From Chitinophaga costaii (GTDB taxonomy: Bacteria > Bacteroidota > Bacteroidia > Chitinophagales > Chitinophagaceae), in assembly GCF_900094705.1 (NCBI RefSeq), contig NZ_FMAR01000020.1, positions 1 through 43,116 of the forward strand: a stretch of 43,116 bases of DNA, read 5' to 3'. Positions within the stretch are counted from its first letter, which is position 1; each line of letters begins with the position of its first letter. The notes beneath the pieces were generated by a model, which did not search any database, had not been told where the DNA came from, and saw only the letters and a program-made list of their open reading frames with translations. Positions 26,205 to 34,240 of this stretch are shown here, piece after piece. The position numbers and the translations under genes are program-made.

Positions 26205-26954
26205 ATGCTAAAAATACTTGCCCTGGCCGCGCTGGTGGGCGTAGGCGGCGCTGCGGCTGCGCAGGGAAATGAATTGATCTATACATCCGGCGATGCCACG
26301 CTCAAAGGATATTTTGTGAAAGCCGCTTCCGGCAAAGGCAAGGCACCCGGCGTCGTGGTGCTGCCGGCCTGGTTGGGACTGAATGCTTTTGCAAAATCTG
26401 TTGCCGATAAGCTGGGAGCGATGGGCTATAATGCCCTGGCGGCAGACATATATGGTAATGGCGAACTACTCAGCGACATGGCTACTGCAGCGGAGCGATC
26501 GGGCTATTACAAGAAAAACTATGCAATATACCAGCGCCGCATACAGGCCGCCATAGATGCGCTGGTGCGCCAGGGTGCCGATCCGGCCCGCATCGTAGTG
26601 ATGGGGTATTGTTTTGGGGGAACCGGTGCCCTGGAAGCCGTGCGTGGCGGCCTGCCAGTAAAAGGCATTGTTACTTTTCACGGCGGCCTGGCCAGAGATA
26701 CTACCCGTCCTATAACACCCATAACGGCCAAAGTGCTGGTGCTACATGCCGCCGCCGATCAGACCATGACAGACGCCGATGTACTTTCTTTCCAGCATGA
26801 AATGCGTGATAGTAAAGCTGACTGGCAGATGATCTATTATGCCGATGCCCAGCACGGCTTTACAGAACCAGGTAGCAAGGTGTATAACGAATCAGCCGCC
26901 CGCCGATCCTGGCAGCATATGCAGCTTTTTCTGAAAGAAGTGTTTGGTGAATAA
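26205..26954 (+). CDS. Exported dienelactone-hydrolase-family protein
   Basis: A 249-residue alpha/beta hydrolase with a signal peptide (1-19, AAAAQ). The dienelactone hydrolase layout is clear: nucleophile Cys136 in GYCFGG instead of the common Ser, acid Asp185 in HAAADQ and His217 in YADAQHGFT. The LPAWLGLN stretch marks the oxyanion-hole loop. True dienelactone hydrolases are cytoplasmic and act in chloroaromatic breakdown; this exported form is more likely a carboxyl-ester or lactone hydrolase of unknown substrate. It stands alone between two terminators, so it is probably monocistronic. Confidence 0.9.
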   Translation: MLKILALAALVGVGGAAAAQGNELIYTSGDATLKGYFVKAASGKGKAPGVVVLPAWLGLNAFAKSVADKLGAMGYNALAADIYGNGELLSDMATAAERSGYYKKNYAIYQRRIQAAIDALVRQGADPARIVVMGYCFGGTGALEAVRGGLPVKGIVTFHGGLARDTTRPITPITAKVLVLHAAADQTMTDADVLSFQHEMRDSKADWQMIYYADAQHGFTEPGSKVYNESAARRSWQHMQLFLKEVFGE

Positions 26955-26990
26955 GCTGCAGTAACAATACAAAGGAAATACTTACACGCA

Positions 26991-27027
26991 AAAAAGCGAT
27001 CCAGTACTTACCGGATCGCTTTTTTTT
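26991..27027. terminator. Bidirectional terminator between convergent genes
   Basis: A 12-pair stem, 26991-27002 with 27013-27024, includes A5/T5 ends, so each strand shows a T-run behind a GC core (GCGATCC/GGATCGC). Plus-strand T residues continue to 27027. It sits between the esterase gene (plus) and the heptad-repeat gene (minus) and can serve both. Confidence 0.88.
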
Positions 27028-27045
27028 AGACACAAAACCTATTCC

Positions 27046-27663
27046 TTATGGTTTAGGCGTAGTAGTGGTGGTGTCTTTCTTGTGACCTTTTTTCCATTTT
27101 TTAACGGTGGTGTCGGCTGCGGATTTCAAAGTAGTGTCTTGTTTGAAAATGGCAGCAGTATCCTTACGGAATGCAGCGGTGTCTTTAGCAATGGAAATAG
27201 AATCTTTTGTAAATGCAGCGGTGTCTTTTACAAAAGCAGCAGTATCCATTTTCATAGCAGCCGTGTCATGGGAGAACGCAGCGGTGTCCAATTTCATGGA
27301 AGCAGTGTCTTTAATAAAAGCAGCAGTATCCAATTTCATGGCAGCCGTGTCGTGTGAGAACGCAGCGGTGTCCAATTTCATGGAAGCGGTGTCTTTAATA
27401 AAAGCAGCAGTGTCCAATTTCATGGCAGCCGTGTCGTGTGAGAACGCAGCGGTGTCCAATTTCATGGCAGCCGTGTCGTGTGTAAATGCAGCCGTGTCGT
27501 TTGCAAAGGAGGCTGTGTCTGCGATAGCTATACTATCTGTTGTGGACAGAGAATCTACCGTTGTTAAACCTGCATATTTACCAGTGCTGGAAGCCATAGC
27601 AGTGGCAGTGGCAAAAAATGCAAATGCACTCAAAGCGGCGATGGTCATTTTCTTTCTGTTCAT
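27046..27663 (-). CDS. Exported heptad-repeat protein with regular DTA sequons
   Basis: A 205-residue protein: signal peptide about 1-25 (MTIAALSAFAFFATATAMAS), then a repeat region, then a Lys-rich and Thr-rich tail (KKWKKGHKKDTTTTTPKP). From Asp49 to Asp168, 18 consecutive Asp residues are spaced by exactly seven, each followed by Thr or Ser and Ala or Ile: DTAAFSH and DTAAMKL alternate with variants ending IK, VK, TK or RK. D-(S/T)-(A/I/L/M/T/V) is the sequon of the Bacteroidota general O-glycosylation system; I count 23 in the mature chain. The regular spacing suggests one glycan per heptad on an extended or helical rod. ATG 27663 was chosen, as a start at 27699 would only lengthen the signal peptide. 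Function unknown. Confidence 0.8.
   Translation of the reverse strand: MNRKKMTIAALSAFAFFATATAMASSTGKYAGLTTVDSLSTTDSIAIADTASFANDTAAFTHDTAAMKLDTAAFSHDTAAMKLDTAAFIKDTASMKLDTAAFSHDTAAMKLDTAAFIKDTASMKLDTAAFSHDTAAMKMDTAAFVKDTAAFTKDSISIAKDTAAFRKDTAAIFKQDTTLKSAADTTVKKWKKGHKKDTTTTTPKP
27142..27519 (-). repeat. Tandem 21-base repeat, 18 units
   Basis: This is the DNA encoding the heptads of the exported repeat protein. Units are 21 bases; longer periods of 42 and 63 bases are visible because units alternate in type (FSH/MKL and FIK/SMKL). Central copies are nearly identical, so unit number probably varies by slippage or unequal crossing-over. Confidence 0.9.
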
Positions 27664-28030
27664 GGTTAAAGATTTAGATAATGAATAATGGTTTTTCAAA
27701 CTGTTCAGTCAGGTGCAATATTCCTGCCGAAATGCTCATGCTAGTTGTCTGCCTGCACATTATGCGAAAACCTAGCCCCTTTTTCCAAACAATTTGTTAA
27801 AACCATCCTTGCGTCTTTTTAAGTTTCTAATATTCAGCATGTTAGCGGGTAATATTTTAACTGTCATTGTCCTGCGATAACTAGTTGCCTTTCACTAGCC
27901 CTGCAAGTAAGTGAGAGATTGAAAGTATGCTGAAATGCAACGTGGTCAATAGTTTGCGCGTATGCCTGCTCATAAGCTGGCATGTTAGTTGACCTAACAT
28001 TAAAGAAATGTTAAAACTAAAAATGAACAT
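27664..28030. other. Divergent intergenic region with small palindromes
   Basis: 367 bases between the repeat-protein gene (minus) and the lipoprotein gene (plus), no ORF of note. Near its right end lie two overlapping hairpin candidates: TGTTAG/CTAACA (27983-27988 with 27994-27999) and AACATT/AATGTT (27996-28001 with 28007-28012). A -7-like box, AGTTTGC, lies near 27949-27955. The palindromes sit about 20-45 bases before the lipoprotein start and could be an operator or a leader hairpin pair. Confidence 0.35.
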
Positions 28031-28708
28031 ATGTATAGGTTTTCTTTTTTTGCAAAACACGGTTGTCCACTGGCAGCAAGTATAGCCTGCTTGGTGATGG
28101 CTTGTAATTCACCGGTTACTAAATCGGATGGTGGCACTGATTCTACCACGCAGACTTCGTCTTCCGCTGCAGGCGGTGGGAGTGGGGCAGCCCAAACAAC
28201 AGGCGCTGCTGCCAATGCCAGTAGTAGCAGCGAAGGCAGCGCCAGCAAGCAGCTGTCTTTTGGACCAGTGCAGTATACCTTAAAAACAGACGGAGAACAG
28301 CTTATTATACAGCAGCGCAAAAAGGGCGATGCCCTGCCAGATAGCAGCGTACAGCCAGGATTTACCGGCATCCTGTACGATGCCGCCATTGGCGACCTGG
28401 ATAACGACCACCAGCCGGAAATCTACGCCTTCACCCGCTCGCAGGGTAGCAATAGTTATGGCAGCGTATTTGGCGTGGCCTTGCAGGGTCACCAGGGCGT
28501 TCGCATCACCTTCCCCGACGTGGCACCTGCTACCAAGGGATATGCAGGGCAAGACTCCTTTTATATAGACAGCCTGCACCGCTTGCTGGTACGGCAGTTC
28601 CCAGTTACAGACAGCGCCACCCAGCGTGCCACGCCAGTGGTGCGCACCCTGAAATATAAGTTGATCCATACCGGTCAGCACTATGCCCTCACACCGGTGA
28701 AACCCTGA
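28031..28708 (+). CDS. Lipoprotein with PliI-like lysozyme-inhibitor domain
   Basis: A 225-residue lipoprotein. Lipobox LVMAC with Cys25, then a 47-residue low-complexity linker of Ser, Gly, Ala and Thr (26-72), then a globular domain (about 75-222). The domain resembles PliI, the periplasmic inhibitor of invertebrate-type lysozyme: GDLDNDHQPEIYAF (121-134), a SNSYG loop (140-144) where PliI carries its SGxY lysozyme-binding loop, and GYAGQDSF plus LLVRQFP (170-191). The linker would hold the domain away from the membrane, in the periplasm or on the surface. Assignment rests on remembered family patterns and is moderately sure; the alternative is an FG-GAP-like domain of unknown role. Confidence 0.65.
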   Translation: MYRFSFFAKHGCPLAASIACLVMACNSPVTKSDGGTDSTTQTSSSAAGGGSGAAQTTGAAANASSSSEGSASKQLSFGPVQYTLKTDGEQLIIQQRKKGDALPDSSVQPGFTGILYDAAIGDLDNDHQPEIYAFTRSQGSNSYGSVFGVALQGHQGVRITFPDVAPATKGYAGQDSFYIDSLHRLLVRQFPVTDSATQRATPVVRTLKYKLIHTGQHYALTPVKP

Positions 28709-28765
28709 TACTAACGTATACGGATATACGTAATTATAACAAGAAGGTGTATCACCCGCAAGCTA

Positions 28766-29590
28766 TTACAGCAGGTCATTTTCCTTAAGTACCTTCGTTA
28801 CCTTCGTCACTACATCGTGGCGCAGCAGGCGTGTAGCCGCTATAGCTGGATGGTTAGTCCATAGATTGATCTGTAGTTTCAGGTTGCCACCTTCTATGTC
28901 TGTAAATACCACCTCCGGCGGTTTTTCACCGGATAGCCTCGTTTCATCTTTCAAGGCGTTTTGCAGCAGGTCAATTATCTTATCCGGATCGTTCTTGGCC
29001 AGCGGCACTACCACATTGATCTCTATCTTGGCATGGGTAGAAAGGGTGTGATTGATGATGGGTTTCTGAAAGATCTCCTTATTGGGAATATTTAAATACA
29101 ATCCATCAAACGTGCGCAAAATGGTGGAGCGCAGTTGTATATCCTCTACATGACCGATGAACCCGTTTGTTTCAATGATATGTCCCACATCAAAAGGCTT
29201 TTTTAAGCCAATGTAAATGCCCGAAATAAAATTGGCCGTAAGATCCTGGAAGGCAAAACCCAAAGCCAACCCAATGATACCCGCGCCCGCCAGCAGGGAA
29301 CTCACCGTTTTTTCTAACTGCAATACCTGGAGGGCCATGAAAAGCCCAATGAACATTACGCATATATAGGCCATGCTGGAAAAAAGGCTGGACAGGGCTG
29401 CCGAATGGGCAATGCCATGCACAAGCCGGTAAGTAATTTTGCGCAGCAGCCTGGCCACAAAATGCGTGACCACCAATATGATGATGGCGATCACGAGGTT
29501 GGGAAGCATTTTAAATAACATTACCCGCCAACCGTTCAGCTTGTCGAAGATAATGCGGCTCCAGCTTTCATATTCATTGAGGAGAAACAT
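28766..29590 (-). CDS. Small-conductance mechanosensitive channel (MscS family)
   Basis: A 274-residue inner-membrane channel that opens under membrane tension to release solutes on osmotic downshock. Three membrane helices are visible: about 29-49, 68-90 and the pore helix about 95-125, whose Gly/Ala-spaced face (LLAGAGIIGLALGFAFQDL) is the MscS signature. The beta domain follows (KKPFDVGHIIETNGFIGHV and LNIPNKEIF), then the alpha-beta C-terminal domain. Length matches the short E. coli-type MscS. The gene converges with the lipoprotein gene and has no operon partner. Confidence 0.93.
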   Translation of the reverse strand: MFLLNEYESWSRIIFDKLNGWRVMLFKMLPNLVIAIIILVVTHFVARLLRKITYRLVHGIAHSAALSSLFSSMAYICVMFIGLFMALQVLQLEKTVSSLLAGAGIIGLALGFAFQDLTANFISGIYIGLKKPFDVGHIIETNGFIGHVEDIQLRSTILRTFDGLYLNIPNKEIFQKPIINHTLSTHAKIEINVVVPLAKNDPDKIIDLLQNALKDETRLSGEKPPEVVFTDIEGGNLKLQINLWTNHPAIAATRLLRHDVVTKVTKVLKENDLL

Positions 29591-29780
29591 AGGATATGGT
29601 ATTTAAGTAATGTCATGTTGCGTGCAAGGATTAAGCCAAGGTCAGCGGTGAGTGCGGGAATGGCTGTGTAGCATTATATCTACAAAAATGGATAGCAGAC
29701 TTTTGCGTACCAGAGGAGCATGCATTTTGGTTTGCTAATTGTGGAGTAGTAAGTGTAACTGATCATGTGATAGATTTAAA

Positions 29781-30401
29781 ATGATGCTTATGAGAAAGGC
29801 TATTTTTTTAGACAAAGACGGTACACTGGTTTACAATATGCCGCATAATGCAGACCCCGGACGGATATTTTTGCAAGAGTCTATGGTAAGGGGACTGCGT
29901 CAATTGCAGGCCGCAGGATATTTACTGGTAGTGGTGACCAATCAGGCGGGCGTGGCCCGTGGTTATTTCCCGGAGCAGCATCTTCAACAGGTGCGCCTAC
30001 GGCTAGAAAATTTACTGGCAGAATATGGAATTTTGCTGGATGGTTTTTATTACTGCCCGCATCATCCCGGTGGATGCATCCCGCAATACGCTTACCAGTG
30101 CGATTGCCGCAAACCTATGCCCGGCATGTTTTTCAAGGCAGCCAGAGATTTGAATATTGACCTGTCTGATTCGTGGATGCTGGGAGATATCCTGGATGAT
30201 GTGGAGGCGGGCAACCGCGCTGGTTGTAGTACGGTGCTGATAGATAATGGCAATGAAACCGCCTGGCATACGGGGTACGGACGGGTGCCGGATCATGTGG
30301 CGGGTTCTATTAATGAAGCGGCAGCTATTATTTTGCAGCAATCTTATCAGTATGTTTTTCCAGAGCATAATAGGAATAGGCCGTTTTTGTTTTCGTCTTG
30401 A
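29781..30401 (+). CDS. gmhB: HAD-IIIA phosphatase, D-glycero-heptose-1,7-bisphosphatase type
   Basis: A 206-residue HAD phosphatase resembling GmhB, which removes the 7-phosphate... more exactly, one phosphate of heptose 1,7-bisphosphate in the ADP-heptose or GDP-heptose pathway. Motif I is FLDKDGTL (Asp11, Asp13), motif II VVTNQ (Thr53), motif III Lys111 in CDCRKP, and motif IV GDILDD (Asp136, Asp140). The GmhB zinc loop is present: Cys92 and His94 in YCPHHPGG, Cys107 and Cys109 in QCDC. ATG 29790 (MRKAIFLDKDG) is an equally good start. The C-terminus runs about 15-20 residues past the usual end (PEHNRNRPFLFSS). No other heptose gene is nearby, so the related histidinol-phosphatase role is possible but less likely. 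Confidence 0.8.
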   Translation: MMLMRKAIFLDKDGTLVYNMPHNADPGRIFLQESMVRGLRQLQAAGYLLVVVTNQAGVARGYFPEQHLQQVRLRLENLLAEYGILLDGFYYCPHHPGGCIPQYAYQCDCRKPMPGMFFKAARDLNIDLSDSWMLGDILDDVEAGNRAGCSTVLIDNGNETAWHTGYGRVPDHVAGSINEAAAIILQQSYQYVFPEHNRNRPFLFSS

Positions 30402-30586
30402 GGAGGGGGGAGTGTGGAGTTTTGCTTTTGCTTGTTGTGAGCTAGCTTCCGGGTGAAATAGCGATGAGGTCGATGAAGTGCTTTGGTGGGTATCGTCCTA
30501 AAATAGGTTGACAGATTTAATGATACATCTCGGTTGCTTAGGCGGCCAAGCCCAAAACAAAAAAAAATAAAATCGCTTCATAAAAA
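30402..30586. other. Intergenic region with short palindromic remnant
   Basis: No gene. Around 30490-30526 the sequence has a short inverted repeat GTATC/GATAC framing CCTAAAATAGG followed by GTTGACAG; this resembles the ends of some Bacteroidota insertion sequences but no transposase or second end is seen. AT content rises to the right. Confidence 0.25.
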
Positions 30587-31117
30587 TTATAAGTTAATAT
30601 TTTTCAGATAGTCAGCGGTGGGAGTGGTTATAAATGATTCATTCTGAAAGTGATGTTCAATATTTTTGATACGATGTAAATCCTGTTTTTTAATTTTCTT
30701 TATTGTAAATATATCTATCCATAAAAAAATATCCTGTACTAGTTTACTTAGTTGAGCATTAGGAATATTTACCTTTCCTTGTATCACCACATCAAGTTGG
30801 GAAAGCAATTCAATCGTATGGCAATACTCTTCAATATTTAAAAAAGGTTTAAAAAGGAATGAATTAAATACATATGCTACCCGACGAATGGGAAAGGAAG
30901 TTGTTGGTCTCTTAAATTTTATGGAGGTGCACGAAATGCACGGATCGGGAATAGCAGATAAATACCTAACTACTTTATATGGCTCCACGCGACTTCGATA
31001 AAAATCTGATAAGTCGCTTGGTGTGCCATGATAAGATCTCCAAATAGAGAGATATGCCTGGCGGAAGTACGCTGCTAAAAACACCATAAAATCATATTGT
31101 ATAAAAATTTTCTTCAT
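30587..31117 (-). CDS. Uncharacterised protein in an AT-rich stretch
   Basis: A 176-residue protein that I do not recognise. It is rich in Ile, Lys, Phe and Tyr, with no signal peptide (MKKIFIQYDFMVFLAAYFRQ is amphipathic with one short hydrophobic run) and no clear membrane helix. The middle carries two Cys in PDPCISCTS; the C-terminal half looks helical (LSQLDVVIQ, then a Lys-rich stretch IKKIKKQDLHRIKNIEHHF). Base composition is visibly more AT-rich than the flanking core genes, a possible sign of transfer. It lies upstream of nothing obvious and downstream of the broken outer-membrane gene on the same strand. Confidence 0.55.
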   Translation of the reverse strand: MKKIFIQYDFMVFLAAYFRQAYLSIWRSYHGTPSDLSDFYRSRVEPYKVVRYLSAIPDPCISCTSIKFKRPTTSFPIRRVAYVFNSFLFKPFLNIEEYCHTIELLSQLDVVIQGKVNIPNAQLSKLVQDIFLWIDIFTIKKIKKQDLHRIKNIEHHFQNESFITTPTADYLKNINL

Positions 31118-31232
31118 TCACTATTGTTTAAATAGATCAGTAAACAATTTCATCACACTAGCTCCTATGAACAAGTGTAGGATATGCACCTTTCACTCTT
31201 ACCCACTAAAATTGCGCGTGTATGGGTTGTTG

Positions 31233-31834
31233 CTATTTTAAACGATATCCTATACTTACATAAGCACCCCAGCTCCTTGCATTCCATGATGAAAAAGGGG
31301 TGGACACCGTAGCGGAAAAAGGCATGAGATAGGTAGCATATAACTCAATCTTACATCTTCCTTGTGATTCACTAAAACCTGCTTCAATCCTTCCTCCCCA
31401 GTTAAAAGCATTCGCCTTAAATTCATCGAAAATGTGGGCGTCAGATACGCCGTTTCCTAGCCGCCCATTCATATAATGTCCCGTACCCACAAATAGTTCC
31501 GTTTTGCTCACCATCACACATCCCCAGAACGTAGTATTGAGATGAACATAGGTCCAGGCTTCTTTTTGATTTAGCAGTTATGCCTGTTTGACTAACCTGG
31601 GCAGTCCTTCCACCTTGAGATAAATAACCGATCTCACTGGACAAGTAAAAGTGGGATCTGGTAAGGTACTCTATCCCCAGCAGGCAGGAATAGGAAGAGA
31701 CCGAACCGGGAAAAATATCATAACCTTTATAGTGAAGATGGATTATTGTCACGCCGTTATCAATCTTAAACGTTTGTGAAAGGCATGAAATTTTCACTGA
31801 TAAAAAATACTATCAGCAAGGCTAATTTCTTCAT
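31233..31834 (-). pseudogene. Outer-membrane beta-barrel protein gene with two frameshifts
   Basis: Three frames on the minus strand join into one plausible protein of about 200 residues. ATG 31834 opens a signal peptide, MKKLALLIVFFIS, that soon ends in a stop; the next frame carries SCLSQTFKIDNGVTIIHLHY up to about 31570; the third carries EAWTYVHLNTTFW onward to a C-terminal RSWGAYVSIGYRLK. The shifts fall near the T6 run at about 31801-31807 and the A-rich stretch at about 31563-31573. Alternating polar/hydrophobic strands rich in Tyr, Gly and Ser point to a small barrel. It could be a real pseudogene or two sequencing errors in homopolymers; overlapping ORFs at 31233-31517 and 31441-31797 are its pieces. 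Confidence 0.65.
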
Positions 31835-32000
31835 GGGGATGGTTTTGCAAACATTGCTAAAAGGGGCTACTAACGTGTTCATGCACAAGGTATAGTTCTT
31901 TCTCAAAACGTATATATAGACCACATTATTTTGTATCAAAATTAACGCCCAGGGGATGACCAGGCCTTAATTTTCAAAGCGTTATTCTTCTTAACACCTG

Positions 32001-33053
32001 CTAAGGAAGCGGCAGCCGCGTAGCCTTCTCCTTGCGCTTATACCGCTCTAGCTGCCGGCCCAGCAACCACAAAGAAATGGCCATGATGCCAAAGAAAATA
32101 CCTTTATGCGTACGGTCCCACAGGTATTCGAAGTAGCGGGTATACCCATCTACCAGCAGGAACACTACGCCCATATCCCGCAGGGGGGTATCTTTAAAAC
32201 GGATGCCCAGTGCAATGGCCCCACTGCAAAGGAGCGTATAGATAATCACCCACCAGATGAACTGCATTTGCCTTACGGCCTGCCAGTTTTCCCAGGTAGC
32301 GCTATTGCCAAAAATAGAAATGAGCCAGCCCGCTACCAGCAATAATAACCAGCCTCCATACCACAACAATTGTTTCGTTTGCGCAGGCACCTGGGTATTG
32401 CGCAGCGCTCCGCTGATGAGCAGCAATAAGCCTCCCAGGGGCAGCATGCGCACGGGCAGGTTCATGCCCAGCCAATAGGGACTGGGCTGGGTAAGGAAAT
32501 AAGTAAGATTTACATATCCCGGCACCACGCATAACAGGGCGGCTATGCCCAGCAAGGTGGTATGAAGGACCACGGAAATGGCGCCGTATAGCAGCCCGGC
32601 CAATAGCCAGAACACCCCGTAATTGCCGTCCAGGTAATCCAGTCCTTTTCCTGTGTATACTACGGTCACGCCTATACTAAGAATGGGCAGTATCCAATAT
32701 AATTCCTGGTCAAATGAAAAGGCGTCATACCGCCGGCGACGCTGCTGCCCGTGGTAACACAGGAAAGCGGAAAGCAGGGCAAAGAGCAGGGCCACCATGC
32801 CATTATTCAGCGAGAACTTTTTGCGAAGTATTTCTATCCATTTTTCATTGAGCACCAGCGAGCCAAATGCCATGAGGGCGCAGGATATGGCTGCCACAAA
32901 AATGTAGCCGCCTATGGCCTGCCAGTCGGTATTCCTGACCGTGTAACTGGCTTGCAGCGTTTGTGCCTGCTCTTCAGAAATAAGCTGGGCGCTGCGCCAG
33001 TACTGGATAGATTGGTGCAGGAGTAGGGCTTGTTTTTTATCGACAGACAACAT
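32001..33053 (-). CDS. DUF2157-like multi-pass membrane protein
   Basis: A 350-residue integral membrane protein. A soluble N-terminal part (1-45) of the DUF2157 type, with the helix pair ending in LISEEQAQTLQASY, is followed by about nine hydrophobic segments (for example GGYIFVAAISCALMAFGSLV, MVALLFALLSAFLC, and LLLLVAGWLISIFG) and a basic C-terminal tail (RQLERYKRKEKATRLPLP). The family is widespread in Bacteroidota and has no known function. The GC-rich codon use contrasts with the AT-rich genes on both sides, so it looks like resident sequence between two foreign-looking stretches. No operon partner. Confidence 0.75.
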   Translation of the reverse strand: MLSVDKKQALLLHQSIQYWRSAQLISEEQAQTLQASYTVRNTDWQAIGGYIFVAAISCALMAFGSLVLNEKWIEILRKKFSLNNGMVALLFALLSAFLCYHGQQRRRRYDAFSFDQELYWILPILSIGVTVVYTGKGLDYLDGNYGVFWLLAGLLYGAISVVLHTTLLGIAALLCVVPGYVNLTYFLTQPSPYWLGMNLPVRMLPLGGLLLLISGALRNTQVPAQTKQLLWYGGWLLLLVAGWLISIFGNSATWENWQAVRQMQFIWWVIIYTLLCSGAIALGIRFKDTPLRDMGVVFLLVDGYTRYFEYLWDRTHKGIFFGIMAISLWLLGRQLERYKRKEKATRLPLP

Positions 33054-33298
33054 GCTAAAATAGTTGAGTACACAAAATAATATCCGTACAGATTGCTGCA
33101 GGATTATCTAACAATGCCGCCGTTTTCAATATGCCGGCGTTAAAGGTTTTTAGGACTATACATCGCTTGCTAGCCTTAAAGAAATGGTATTGATGATATG
33201 CAACAGATTGATTATCATCTGATTAATTAAATTTCTTTCCCGCCCCTGATTTTTTTATTTATTTTTGCTTTCTGCTTATCTTTAAATAAGCAAATTTT

Positions 33299-33511
33299 AT
33301 GGGCTGGAATTACAACATATTACAACTAGAAAGCCAGTTTCACAAGAAATTAATGGCATTTCGCTTATTCAAAGAGCGTGGTCTGGAGTATACAGATAAA
33401 ACATTTCCTGCTTTGCATCCATTTATTATAGAAAATGCAGCTAAGAATGTTTTTGAAGTGGAAAAGGAACTACATGCAGAACTTGAACGGGCTAAAGCGC
33501 TATTGGTATAA
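33299..33511 (+). CDS. Small uncharacterised protein
   Basis: A 70-residue protein, MGWNYNILQLESQFHKKL at its start, that I do not recognise. It looks wholly helical with charged residues (Lys, Glu, Arg) interleaved with Leu, Phe and Ala; the C-terminal segment (NVFEVEKELHAELERAKALL) could form a short coiled coil. No signal peptide or membrane helix. Its last 20 bases overlap the 3' end of the convergent acetyltransferase gene. It stands in an AT-rich stretch. The coding status is supported by a clean start after an AT-rich leader and protein-like composition, but it is short. Confidence 0.5.
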   Translation: MGWNYNILQLESQFHKKLMAFRLFKERGLEYTDKTFPALHPFIIENAAKNVFEVEKELHAELERAKALLV

Positions 33512-34166
33512 TCCCCTCATTCCTCCGTTGCATTATTTGAATATATTCTCGCAGCCAGCTCATATTTTGACTGTCATCCTCTACTTTAAAAGTACCAAAC
33601 CACGTTGGCCCTAGTTCTGTCCAAAACTTATATCCTTCCTCGTTTTTCAACAATTCAAATAAATTAGGTTGATGAAACCCCAAACGTAGGCACCATGACT
33701 GAAAAGTCTCGGCATCGATGGTTGATTGACTAAAACCAACTCGTCCCCAATGCCGATGGCCGGTATATCCAGCCCCGCTGGTAGCTAATACGTTGATTTC
33801 ACCGAATGCTAGTTCTCTGCAAGCTTTTACCTGATTTAAAAACAAATTGGTACCCACCCCATTGCCACGATATGCATCGGGGATAATCATAGTGTTATTG
33901 TATATGATCTTTGTATTTAAATCGATTGTTCTATTCACATAAAATTGATCGCAGAAAACCTTTAGCTCATAAACATTGGTAGCCTCCATTTCAATATACA
34001 TTTTGAAATTAGTGGGTGCCGCTATAGGAATTCCGCCACATAAATTTAGAAGATCAGGATCGCTGACCGTTTTAATGGATAATTCTTCTGCTGGAAGATT
34101 ACTAAAAACTTCCAGTTGATCAAACAATCTGGGGCAAAAATTGTCCAAAAATCTGAATTTAGTCAT
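33492..34166 (-). CDS. GNAT-family acetyltransferase, divergent
   Basis: A 224-residue protein with a GNAT acetyl-CoA-binding signature, MIIPDAYRGNGVGTNLF (about residues 93-109), followed by a helix (LNQVKACRELAF) and beta strand 5 (EINVLATSGAGYTGHRHWGR, then VGF), as in N-acetyltransferases. The N-terminal 60 residues and the C-terminal 70 (with KNEEGYKFWTELGPTWFGTF) are not typical of small GNATs and I do not recognise them. The acceptor substrate is unknown. AT-rich, and overlapping by 20 bases at its 3' end with a small convergent gene; the overlap suggests the pair arrived or evolved together, but nothing identifies it as a toxin-antitoxin pair. Confidence 0.7.
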   Translation of the reverse strand: MTKFRFLDNFCPRLFDQLEVFSNLPAEELSIKTVSDPDLLNLCGGIPIAAPTNFKMYIEMEATNVYELKVFCDQFYVNRTIDLNTKIIYNNTMIIPDAYRGNGVGTNLFLNQVKACRELAFGEINVLATSGAGYTGHRHWGRVGFSQSTIDAETFQSWCLRLGFHQPNLFELLKNEEGYKFWTELGPTWFGTFKVEDDSQNMSWLREYIQIMQRRNEGIIPIAL

Positions 34167-34240
34167 CCAATTTACAACAAATCAAATATTAGCCAGTGCG
34201 TAAAGGCGGCAAAACATTGAATTATTTATGGACTAACTTT

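Noticed and set aside
27107..27688. Plus-strand open frame with AAVS repeats opposite the heptad-repeat gene
   Set aside because: It is the mirror of the 21-base repeat read on the other strand: no signal peptide or start context, and the terminator and leader fit the minus-strand gene.
30490..30526. A full insertion sequence at the IS-end-like palindrome
   Set aside because: No transposase frame, no second terminal repeat and no target duplication are visible, so it is only mentioned as a weak remnant.
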